The position numbers were made by a program, and so were the translations under genes. This document shows positions 25,336-33,503 of a stretch of DNA of 64,000 nucleotides, piece after piece. How positions within the stretch are numbered: the stretch's first letter is position 1; each line of letters starts with the position of its first letter. The stretch covers positions 210,230 to 274,229 of the forward strand of contig DATGXK010000010.1 of the NCBI GenBank assembly GCA_035299025.1, given 5' to 3'. The stretch is from Leadbetterella sp035299025 (lineage in GTDB: Bacteria; Bacteroidota; Bacteroidia; Cytophagales; Spirosomataceae). The notes under the pieces were generated by a model, which worked only from the letters and a program-made list of their open reading frames with translations, was not told the DNA's origin and searched no databases.

Positions 25336-27762
25336 TCAAAATTTGATTCCTGCCGAAGCGTAGAAAGTACGGCCATCAGCGGGTAATATTCCGGGCCCAG
25401 GATATCCACCAGCTCGGCGTGTAAAATACTTCTCGTCTGAGAGATTATTCACTCCTGCTTTCAAATTATAATGTTTAAAGAATTTGAAACTTGCAGATAA
25501 ATCTTGAACAGTGTACGCTGGTATAAGTCCAGTAGTGGCTGTAGAATTGGCAGTTTCCGTATTGGATGCGTCGGCATAAGCCTTACCGATATCACTAATT
25601 TGCCAAGTGATAGAAATGCCTTTTTTATTGTATGTAAGTCCAAAACGATTGATTTTACGAGGTGCATTTTCTACTCTTTTACCTGAAAGATTTCCTTCTA
25701 CAACTTGGCCGTTTACGACTGATGTTGTCTTGAAGTCTCTATAGGTGGCATCTATATAGGCTACTGATGCAAAAATACTTAAATAGCCCAGTTTGGATTT
25801 TCTGAAAAGTGCTGAAATAGGGTCGAATTCTGCATAGCCTTCAAAACCCTGACTTACGGAGCGTCCCAAGTTGGTTCTGAATTGATAGCGTTGATTTGAG
25901 GCATTCGTTTGTGTAATAGTTCCAATTCGGTTTTCATAGTTTACATGAAAATAATCTACATCAAAAGTAAAGTAGTTGGCAATCTTACCACGATAACCAA
26001 AATCAAAATTATAGCCACGTGCGTCTTGTAGGTTTTCATCAATCAAGTCGGTGGTTGCAGGTGGGGTAAGGTCAGAAATGAGTACTGGTCTATAAGCCTG
26101 TGAAAAATTAGAATAGAACTCGGATTGTTTGGTAATGTGATATTCAGCACCTGTACCTAAAAGAAAGAACGTACGGTTACGAGTGGCAGGAGTTAAATTG
26201 TTTGCAACATTATTGGCAATACTTAAACGGCCAGAAATGGATGAACTGATGTTTTCTAACCTTGCTCCGGCTGTCAAAAGAAATTTTTGACTTAGTCTAA
26301 ATATATTCTCAAAATAGACGGCTTTGTTGGTATTGTTGAAATCAAGAAGTCGAGGATAGTCTCCGGTAATTTCAAAATCCATATTTTTATCAACAGTACC
26401 TTTGCCCAGTTGTTTTCGATCAATGTTACCGTTGTAATATCTCAAACCACTGGCAATAGTGTTGTTCATTCCCAAAACTTTATAATCGGTAATAAAGCGT
26501 AACTCCGAACCAATATTATTGTAGTAGTCTCTGTCTACTTGTCTGTTGGAAGTCGGGTTGTCTACAGTTGTGATGGCCGCAACATTACCCACACTGCTTC
26601 TCTCTGCTATAACTCCAAAGGTTTTCCAACTCAGCTTTGTTTTTTCGCTGAAAATATATTCTGCCGAAAAAGAAGGCACCAGCCATGGGGTACTGAACCA
26701 ATTGCGGTTTCGAAGACTTTGACGAGGATTCTCTGCAAACTGAGCGTCGGTTAACCCACCAGCCTGCTGACTCTCATAGGTCATGTAGGTAGCCTCAGCA
26801 CCAATCTTAAATTTGTTGGTAATACTATAACTCAATTCGGCATGAGCATGGTCGGTGTTAAAATAGCTGTTGTCTCTCCAGCCATTACCGAAACGTTTCT
26901 GATAGTAAGCAGTGTAGCTCAAGCGTCCTTCGGTACCTCCTATGTAATTGAACGTGCTGAAAAGGCCATTACTTCCAACGGTATTTTGTGATTCTACTGT
27001 TACACGCGTGGAAATATCTGGTTTCCTGAGCACAAAGTTCATCAAACCACCAAATTGAGGGCCATATTGTAAGGAGGAAGCACCACGAACAATTTCAATC
27101 CGATCAACAACTTCCATTGGTGGTGTGTAATAGGCTTCAGGATAGCCCATTGGGTCTGGAGTTATGTCGTAGCCGTTCATTCTTACGTTAAATTCCCAAG
27201 AGCGGTTAGGGCTTAAGCCCCGAGATGCTACAGCCAGTTGAATTCCCGATCCATCGTTTTCCCAGACTGAAATGCCTGGTGTTCGACTAAAGATTTGGCG
27301 ACTGTTGTTCATCGCCAAATTGGCATTGATATTGGCAAGTTTGATAACTTCATTCTTCTTAGTTGCATTTATTGCGTAACCTTCTATTTCGGCCAAATGC
27401 TCGTTTCCTCTTACACCTCTGCTGGCTACCACTTGAACGTCTTTCAACCTGAAGGTTTCTTCTTCCAACTGGAAGTCGAGTTTTTTGGACTCATTGTCTT
27501 TTAAAGAAAAATTGTATTCTACATTTTTGAATCCAATACTTGTAATTCTTAAGGTGTAGTTTCCTGCGTTGAGACCTTTTATGATGTAATCCCCGTCGGT
27601 ATTGGTTTCTACTCCTCTTACCGTGTTCTTTAGGAGAATTGTTACTCCTACCAAGGCCTCATTTTCCTTATCTGTTATACGCCCTTCTACTTTTCCTTTT
27701 TGTCCAAGTGATATTAAGTTAGCTTGAAGAATGCAGTAAATGGTAAAAATCCAAGACTTCAT
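25336..27762 (-). CDS. TonB-dependent receptor (FecA-like)
   Basis: The protein (808 aa) has a signal peptide, a carboxypeptidase-regulatory-like domain (about 22-110), a TonB-dependent plug (SRTPGISVWENDGSGIQLA, then VEIVRGASSLQYGPQFGG-type sequence) and a beta barrel that ends in the aromatic YASAGIKF. It resembles ferric citrate (FecA) receptors. A sigma/anti-sigma signalling extension is not evident. Three Fur-box-like sites lie in the 110 bp upstream. It is in the same orientation as the ApbE gene, 198 bp before it, and is followed by the siderophore receptor operon after 93 bp. Confidence 0.9.
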   Translation of the reverse strand: MKSWIFTIYCILQANLISLGQKGKVEGRITDKENEALVGVTILLKNTVRGVETNTDGDYIIKGLNAGNYTLRITSIGFKNVEYNFSLKDNESKKLDFQLEEETFRLKDVQVVASRGVRGNEHLAEIEGYAINATKKNEVIKLANINANLAMNNSRQIFSRTPGISVWENDGSGIQLAVASRGLSPNRSWEFNVRMNGYDITPDPMGYPEAYYTPPMEVVDRIEIVRGASSLQYGPQFGGLMNFVLRKPDISTRVTVESQNTVGSNGLFSTFNYIGGTEGRLSYTAYYQKRFGNGWRDNSYFNTDHAHAELSYSITNKFKIGAEATYMTYESQQAGGLTDAQFAENPRQSLRNRNWFSTPWLVPSFSAEYIFSEKTKLSWKTFGVIAERSSVGNVAAITTVDNPTSNRQVDRDYYNNIGSELRFITDYKVLGMNNTIASGLRYYNGNIDRKQLGKGTVDKNMDFEITGDYPRLLDFNNTNKAVYFENIFRLSQKFLLTAGARLENISSSISGRLSIANNVANNLTPATRNRTFFLLGTGAEYHITKQSEFYSNFSQAYRPVLISDLTPPATTDLIDENLQDARGYNFDFGYRGKIANYFTFDVDYFHVNYENRIGTITQTNASNQRYQFRTNLGRSVSQGFEGYAEFDPISALFRKSKLGYLSIFASVAYIDATYRDFKTTSVVNGQVVEGNLSGKRVENAPRKINRFGLTYNKKGISITWQISDIGKAYADASNTETANSTATTGLIPAYTVQDLSASFKFFKHYNLKAGVNNLSDEKYFTRRAGGYPGPGILPADGRTFYASAGIKF

Positions 27763-27779
27763 ATTGATTTTTTGATTTT

Positions 27780-27872
27780 ATTTAGACTTATTATAAATAA
27801 CATTACAAAAGTATATGCTCTTTAGATTCATTCCAAATAAAAGCTATAATTATTTAGAATTATTTCAAATAA
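27780..27872. promoter_or_regulatory. Three Fur-box-like operators in tandem
   Basis: Three 21-bp sites at 27780-27800, 27820-27840 and 27852-27872 share the pattern [AC]TTTAGAnTnATTnnAAATAA, which is a 19-bp palindrome of the form ATTT..AnT.AnT..AAAT. They lie 18 to 110 bp upstream of the FecA-like gene. A related site precedes the siderophore receptor at 25265-25285. Tandem sites suggest cooperative repression by a Fur-type protein. Confidence 0.7.
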
Positions 27873-27960
27873 GGAAATTGATTTTTAAGATTTGGCTGTA
27901 GTTTAAGCCTAATTTGATGCTACGGATCGAAATGACCAGCAAGTAAAAGCCTATTAGTCT

Positions 27961-28974
27961 CTAGCGAAGTAGTTTTTTGAAACCATTTGTTTGGGTGGTT
28001 TCTAGAACGCCGTTGTTGTTTGTAATAACCTGAATCTCAAATTTCATTTTTTTTGCCAGTTCAAAGCTTTTTTCTTTACCCAAAACCACAAATGCCGTAG
28101 CCCAAGCATCTGACTCAGTACATGTGGGAGCGATTACAGAAACAGACACAATTTTGTGTTCTACTGCTTGTCCGGTTTTCGGATTGAGTATATGACCCAC
28201 TCTTTTTCCAGATTTTTCAATATAGTTTCTGTAATTTCCGGATGTCGCCAGACTTGAGTTCTTTAGAGCCAAAACCCCTTGCAGCTCGCTTTGTTTGTCC
28301 GATATATCTCTAATAGGTTTTTCAATTCCAATTTTCCAAATTTGACCTTCCTGATTTTTGCCACTCGCTCTAATTTCGCCACCAACCTCTACCAGGTAGT
28401 GTTTTATTCCTTTGTTTTTCAGGTGATTGCACAATAAATCTACGGTGTAGCCTTGTGCAATGGCATTAAAGTCCAGACTTATTCCTTCTAGATTTTTTAT
28501 CACTTTATTGTTTACCAAGTCAACTTTGTGAAAACCTACAAATTGTAAGAGAGAATCAATAGTTTGCAAACTGGGCAATGGAAGGTCGTTTTTAGAAACA
28601 AATCCGTAGGCCTTTACAATCGGTCCAATGGTAGGGTCAAACGCTCCATCTGACTGTCTGTAAACTTTTTTTGAAACTTCGAAAACATATCTTAGGTGCT
28701 CATCAATAATATAATCTTCATTGTTTCGATTAATTTTTGAGAGGGTCGAATTACGATTCCAAAGAGACATGCTTTGATCAATCACAGTAAAAATACTATC
28801 TGCTTCTTCTTTCGAAAAAGAAGCTTTAGGCCCTTTAAATACGATGGAGTAGGTTGTACCTTGGGCTTCGCCAAATATTTTTTGGAATTCGCCACCCTTT
28901 TGTGCATTTATCCAACAAATACAACCGAAGAAGAAAAGAGGAAAAAGAAATTTATCCGATAGTTTCACTTTCAA
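27961..28974 (-). CDS. apbE: FAD:protein FMN transferase
   Basis: The 337-residue protein has a signal peptide (FPLFFFGCICWINAQ) and an ApbE domain with the usual landmarks: QGTTYSIVF, SLWNRNSTLSKIN, DGAFDPTIGPIVKAYGF, LDFNAIAQGYTVD, YLVEVGGEIRASG, HILNPKTGQ and the metal-binding ESDAWATAF. ApbE moves FMN from FAD onto threonine residues of extracytoplasmic proteins. It is separated by 198 bp, with Fur-box-like sites, from the FecA-like gene on the same strand. Because it precedes those sites it may be transcribed independently. No obvious FMN-acceptor protein is adjacent. Confidence 0.94.
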   Translation of the reverse strand: MKVKLSDKFLFPLFFFGCICWINAQKGGEFQKIFGEAQGTTYSIVFKGPKASFSKEEADSIFTVIDQSMSLWNRNSTLSKINRNNEDYIIDEHLRYVFEVSKKVYRQSDGAFDPTIGPIVKAYGFVSKNDLPLPSLQTIDSLLQFVGFHKVDLVNNKVIKNLEGISLDFNAIAQGYTVDLLCNHLKNKGIKHYLVEVGGEIRASGKNQEGQIWKIGIEKPIRDISDKQSELQGVLALKNSSLATSGNYRNYIEKSGKRVGHILNPKTGQAVEHKIVSVSVIAPTCTESDAWATAFVVLGKEKSFELAKKMKFEIQVITNNNGVLETTQTNGFKKLLR

Positions 28975-29098
28975 TAATAGAAGATTTTCCCAAAAATACG
29001 AAATCTACATCTCTGACTTTCGGTTTGGGGATAGCTTTCAAAAAAAAACTGACCCCATAATTCTTATGTAATAGGTAATCACAGAGGGTTTTCACCAT

Positions 29099-29893
29099 TT
29101 AAGTCAAATTGGAAGAGGCATTTCTTTTTTTGCTGTTGATTTCTTTAAGTATACCATCCCAAAGCTGAATTCGTATTTCCAAAGCTTTTGTTGCAGTTTG
29201 TTTTACTTCAAGCCATTTTTGAGGGTCGTTTTCACAAAGTTCTTCTATCATCCTCAAAGCCAAGGGGCCATGTTCTCCTGCATCTACCTCTACATGCCTG
29301 TCAAGGTAATACCTAAGTTTTCTGTACTTCTTTTTGTTGGTTTCCGACTTCTCTAGAATGGCATAGAACATGTCAGGTATTAAATCTTCTCTGCCAAAAG
29401 TAAAAGCTGAGGCAATATTATGCACTTTTTTGCTTCGAATTACCTCAAATGTATACTCCAAAAAAAGCTGTACCTCAGGTATAACTTTAAGTGTTTGAAT
29501 ACAGTTGGAGACTGTTCTTCCATCTTGAATGTCCCGAATAAAGTCTGTTATTTTCGATACATCTGCCCTTATTTCAATCATGGCTTCTCGATACATTTCG
29601 AAATGACTCTTTGGTTCGCCTTTTTCGTTAACATCACTCTCTTCTCCCCATACAATTTCATTTATAAACCTACTCAATGCTGGGTTTCTCGGCGGAACCC
29701 ATGGAACTTTGGTACAAGTTAAGCTTGCTTGTAAAGATTTTAACAATGACATAAAATCCCAAACAGCAAAGACATGATTTTGCATAAAAATTTGCAGGTC
29801 CTCTAAGGTTTTTAGATTGGAATACAATGGGTGATTTCGTAGTTTCTCTCTTAATTCTTTCAATTCGGTTTGAATTACATTTATTTGATTCAT
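29099..29893 (-). CDS. DUF3050 heme-oxygenase-like protein
   Basis: The protein (264 aa) belongs to the DUF3050 family, an all-helical fold of the heme oxygenase/TenA type. It is cytoplasmic and begins with a helix carrying the typical NHVFAVWDFMSLLKSLQ block, then PRNPALSRFINEIVWGEESD, SHFEMYREAM and, near the end, a histidine- and acid-rich DRHVEVDAGEHGPLALRM. Members of this fold have been proposed to bind a diiron centre, which would fit the His and Glu residues here, but the cofactor and the reaction are unknown. It lies alone between the iron block and the esterase gene. Confidence 0.85.
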   Translation of the reverse strand: MNQINVIQTELKELREKLRNHPLYSNLKTLEDLQIFMQNHVFAVWDFMSLLKSLQASLTCTKVPWVPPRNPALSRFINEIVWGEESDVNEKGEPKSHFEMYREAMIEIRADVSKITDFIRDIQDGRTVSNCIQTLKVIPEVQLFLEYTFEVIRSKKVHNIASAFTFGREDLIPDMFYAILEKSETNKKKYRKLRYYLDRHVEVDAGEHGPLALRMIEELCENDPQKWLEVKQTATKALEIRIQLWDGILKEINSKKRNASSNLT

Positions 29894-30105
29894 AGGTTTA
29901 AATTTTCTAATCTTATATTTACGATACTCCTGTTTTCTAGGATTACTGTTAAACTTGTTTTTTTACTTAAAGTTTTAAATGCCATTTCAACTTATCATGT
30001 AATTGGAGTTTTATGAATTGAGCTTTTTATGTTATTTTTGACTAACAAGGTCAAATAAATCTTTATTGAATACATTTCTTTTTTTTTGAACATTTAGACT
30101 CCATT

Positions 30106-31524
30106 ATGAACCAAAAACGTTTCTTTACGCTGCATATCAATTTTAAGTGTCTGTTTATAAGTCTTTTATTGCCTTTTTATGGTTTTGCTAATCTTACGTT
30201 GCCTGCGTTTTTTAGCTCAGGTATGGTGCTTCAGCAGAATTCCACTGTAAAAATCTGGGGTTCGGGTAAAACCAGCGAGCCTATTAGTATCACGACTTCT
30301 TGGAATCAAAAAAAATATACCTCCACGGTTGATGTTTACGGAAAATGGACCATGGAAATAGAAACTCCAATTTATGGTGGACCTTATGAAATAAAAATAA
30401 GTGGCTACAATGAAATAGTCCTGAAAGATATTCTCATAGGTGAAGTTTGGGTGGTTTCGGGCCAAAGTAATATGGAATGGAGTGCGGCTTCGGGTATCGA
30501 TAATGCGGAAGCGGAGGTTCAAATGGCCAATTTTCCTGAATTAAGATTGTTTACAGTTAATCACGCCACGGCCAATTCGCCTCAAAATAATCTTTCTGGC
30601 GATTGGAAAATCTGCACACCAGAGTCTATGAGAAACTTTAGTGCCATTGGTTACTATTTTGCCAAGCATATTTACGAAAACATACAAGTTCCTGTAGGCA
30701 TTATCAACACCTCTTGGGGCGGAACGCCAGCGGAGGCTTGGACATCCGAAGAGAGTATTAAAGCAGATGCTGTTCTTTACAAAGATGCGTTGGGCTTAAA
30801 AGAGGTGCCTTGGGGTCCGGTAAAAACATCAGTAATATACAATGCAATGGTAGCCCCGCTCGTAGGTTTAAAAATCAAAGGATTTTTGTGGTATCAGGGG
30901 GAGTCAAATGTATCTAATGCAGCTCATTATGATAAATTGCTCAATACGCTCATCAACAGTTGGAGAAAAGCTTGGGGTGAGGAACTGCCTTTTTATTATG
31001 TGCAAATAGCTCCTTATAAATATGGAAATCCTGAGGAGGGGGTGGTTTTGAGAAATGCACAAAGAATGGCAGAAAATACATCCAAAACGGCGATGGTGAC
31101 CATTTCGGATATTGGAAATATTGATGATATCCATCCCAGAAACAAAAAAGACGTCGGAATTCGTTTGGGTAACGTGGCTTTGAAAAATCTTTACAGTGCT
31201 TATAAAGGTGAGATTTCTGGACCCAAACTTCTACTTTATGAGTCTAAAAAAGGACAAATTACCTTGTTTTTTGACACACAAGAGTTGAAATGTGATAAAA
31301 ATTGCATGAACAACTTCGAAATAGCTGATACTTCGGGAGAATTCAGAAAGGCCAATGTCAGAATTAAAAGTAATACCATTGTCCTTACTAATACTAAAAT
31401 ATCATACCCTGTTTTTGCAAGATTTGAATGGAACAATACAGCTGAGGCCAGCCTAAAAAATAATCAAGGGCTGCCTGCATCGGCATTTATCACGGATAAT
31501 TGGTGGCAATTTAAGAATTACTGA
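30106..31524 (+). CDS. Sialate O-acetylesterase-like SGNH hydrolase
   Basis: This 472-residue secreted protein is a SASA/SGNH-type sialate O-acetylesterase. Landmarks are LPAFFSSGMVLQQ at the start, GEVWVVSGQSNMEW with the nucleophile serine, NTSWGGTPAEAW, WYQGESN and DIHPRNKKDVG containing the catalytic Asp-His. Such enzymes take acetyl groups off sialic acid or other sugars. No sialidase or other sialic acid gene is adjacent. A -7 type element TATTTTTG lies at 30033-30040. Its stop is 8 bp from the convergent TauE/SafE gene. Confidence 0.9.
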   Translation: MNQKRFFTLHINFKCLFISLLLPFYGFANLTLPAFFSSGMVLQQNSTVKIWGSGKTSEPISITTSWNQKKYTSTVDVYGKWTMEIETPIYGGPYEIKISGYNEIVLKDILIGEVWVVSGQSNMEWSAASGIDNAEAEVQMANFPELRLFTVNHATANSPQNNLSGDWKICTPESMRNFSAIGYYFAKHIYENIQVPVGIINTSWGGTPAEAWTSEESIKADAVLYKDALGLKEVPWGPVKTSVIYNAMVAPLVGLKIKGFLWYQGESNVSNAAHYDKLLNTLINSWRKAWGEELPFYYVQIAPYKYGNPEEGVVLRNAQRMAENTSKTAMVTISDIGNIDDIHPRNKKDVGIRLGNVALKNLYSAYKGEISGPKLLLYESKKGQITLFFDTQELKCDKNCMNNFEIADTSGEFRKANVRIKSNTIVLTNTKISYPVFARFEWNNTAEASLKNNQGLPASAFITDNWWQFKNY

Positions 31525-31532
31525 GTTTTAGT

Positions 31533-32312
31533 TTATATAAAAAACTTAATGGCTGAAGCAGCCACGATTACAATCAATAGTCTGTATATCCAAAGATTGG
31601 CGTTGGGGATTTTCACAATATATTTTACGCCTATCCAAGCTCCCAGTGCTTGAAATATGCCCATTAGCAGGCCGTATCCGTAGTGAACCTTGCCGTAATA
31701 CATAAACAATGCAAGTGCAGGAGCAGTAAAAGCCAGTACTAAGGCTAGTTTAAGGCCATTGCTTTGGGTTAAGCTGTATTTAGAGATCAATACGAGCCCA
31801 GCTAATAGGAAGAACCCAACTCCCGCTTGTAGAAACCCGCCGTAAATACCTATCAGAAAGAATGTTACAAATGTGCCAATGTTTTTATTTTGGGCTTCAG
31901 TGAGTTTGTCTTCTATGAGCCATCTTTCAGGCTTAAACAATAAAACAATGAGCATAAAAACCATCAGGCCACCAATGGTATAGTTCATCATTTTTTCATC
32001 AATATCCACTGCTATTTTTGAACCTAAAATGGCACCTAAAACCGATGGGATAATTAACCAAAGTGAGCCGCGAAATACTTCTGGCTTTGATTGAGCATAC
32101 TTTCCAGTCGCCACGACGCTTTGTAAAAACACGCCTATCCGATTACTGGCGTTTGCGATAGAAGGTGATAAGTCACACATGAAAATAAAGACTGGCAAAG
32201 TAATGAGTGAGCCACTTCCAGCTATCGTGTTGATGATGCCTGTAAGCGTACCTACCACCACAAATACTAGGAATTGCCAGATATTTAGATCAATATGGAA
32301 GTATTCTTGCAT
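31533..32312 (-). CDS. TauE/SafE (TSUP) family membrane permease
   Basis: The protein (259 aa) has about eight hydrophobic segments and the TSUP family start (VVGTLTGIINTIAGSGSLITLP) and middle (GIYGGFLQAGVGFFLL), which form the two repeated halves. TSUP proteins export sulfite, taurine-derived or sulfoacetate anions. It is convergent with the esterase gene. No sulfur gene is adjacent, so the substrate is unknown. Confidence 0.92.
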   Translation of the reverse strand: MQEYFHIDLNIWQFLVFVVVGTLTGIINTIAGSGSLITLPVFIFMCDLSPSIANASNRIGVFLQSVVATGKYAQSKPEVFRGSLWLIIPSVLGAILGSKIAVDIDEKMMNYTIGGLMVFMLIVLLFKPERWLIEDKLTEAQNKNIGTFVTFFLIGIYGGFLQAGVGFFLLAGLVLISKYSLTQSNGLKLALVLAFTAPALALFMYYGKVHYGYGLLMGIFQALGAWIGVKYIVKIPNANLWIYRLLIVIVAASAIKFFI

Positions 32313-32500
32313 TTCAAGAAATGGTTTTTAGAAAATTTTCAGGAGTCATTCTAATTATCATATTTGGTTTTTTACCTTGTATATTTAGTATATTCTTAAA
32401 AGAAATGTCGAAAAGAATTCTCTCATTTAATCCATTTACAATTGGTTTACAGAAGTAATACTTTTGTTTTATTTAGAAACTATTGGCATCACCTATAATT

Positions 32501-33178
32501 TTATTCATAATCATATCTAAACGTCGAATATTGTTCTTTATAAACGATGGTTTTAAATTTATTGCAAAACTTTTCATTCAGTTCCAACTCTAATTTTTGG
32601 TCTTTATAGTTATAATGTTTCTTATTTAAGAAACCAACCGACCTTAATGTAGAATGTTCCAATATTGGATTTAGATTTCCATCTAAGATATTTGTGTTTA
32701 CAAAACGAAATTCTATTAGATTCGGGAATTTTTTTAGAAAGTGGAGGTTGTCAATTGAACCACAAGAGTTTAAGCAAAGGACTCTCAACTTTTTAAGTTG
32801 TAATAATTCGTTTGTAAACTTGAATTTTTTTGATCCGTTAATATGTAAAAACTCAATACTATCTTTAAGACGACTTAATCCAAAATCATTTTCGAGTTTC
32901 ACACAGTAATGTAATTCCAGCCTTTTTATATTCTTGAATTTTTCTATTCCATCAAAGTTTTTGAAGATTCCACAATTTAATTCAAGATATAATAGTTTTT
33001 CATTTTCAGGTAGGTTATCAAATGAATTGAGTTTTTCTTTGAGATGCCAAACTATTCCATATTCTGAGTTTTCAAAAGCTTTATTTTCTGTTGCAATAAA
33101 TTTTTCTTTGAAATCTTTCCGGAAGATTTTAGATTGTTCTAATTGTTCAAACCATATTGTATTAAACCTCCAGTCCAT
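32501..33178 (-). CDS. Leucine-rich-repeat-like hypothetical protein
   Basis: The 225-residue protein has no signal peptide or membrane segment. Its middle part shows irregular leucine-rich units with LYLELNCG, KRLELHYC, EFLHINGS, RVLCLNSCG and EFRFVN, about 22-24 residues apart, as in bacterial LRR proteins of the SDS22-like kind. I cannot assign a function. The gene is AT-rich and sits alone between TauE/SafE and the TonB-type receptor. Confidence 0.7.
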   Translation of the reverse strand: MDWRFNTIWFEQLEQSKIFRKDFKEKFIATENKAFENSEYGIVWHLKEKLNSFDNLPENEKLLYLELNCGIFKNFDGIEKFKNIKRLELHYCVKLENDFGLSRLKDSIEFLHINGSKKFKFTNELLQLKKLRVLCLNSCGSIDNLHFLKKFPNLIEFRFVNTNILDGNLNPILEHSTLRSVGFLNKKHYNYKDQKLELELNEKFCNKFKTIVYKEQYSTFRYDYE

Positions 33179-33286
33179 TTCTAATTTTATTCACTTTATA
33201 TTATAGCCTTGAATTTATAAATACTTGTTGGATAAAGCTTGAACTAATTCGTCTTTGTAATCAATATTTATTTTTGTTTCGAAAGC

Positions 33287-33463
33287 TCATTTCATTGACA
33301 AAACAAATGGACTAACTTTCTGATATTGTTTTTTATACTTATTTGCAGAAGTCATCAAGTTCCCCCCTATAATATAGTCTTCATTCAAAATTTTTTTTTG
33401 AAAATGGACTTTTGATTTCTCTGTTCCCGATTTGTATTTGCTTTGAGGAGATTTTTTCTTCAT
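33287..33463 (-). CDS. Possible small basic protein
   Basis: A short frame of 58 codons begins MKKKSPQSKYKSGTEKSK and is rich in Lys and Gln. Its ATG is 40 bp after the stop of the TonB-type receptor gene, in the same direction. The region from 33179 to 33503 holds no other open frame. I recognise no family and the frame could be chance, since the region is AT-rich. Confidence 0.22.
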   Translation of the reverse strand: MKKKSPQSKYKSGTEKSKVHFQKKILNEDYIIGGNLMTSANKYKKQYQKVSPFVLSMK

Positions 33464-33503
33464 TAGAAATTCATTTTTATCAAAAATAAATACGTGTAAA
33501 AAA

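Noticed and set aside
32321..32458. 45-codon + strand frame with a hydrophobic N-terminus upstream of the LRR-like gene
   Set aside because: It overlaps the promoter region of the divergent TauE/SafE gene, is very short and AT-rich, and shows no family or promoter evidence.
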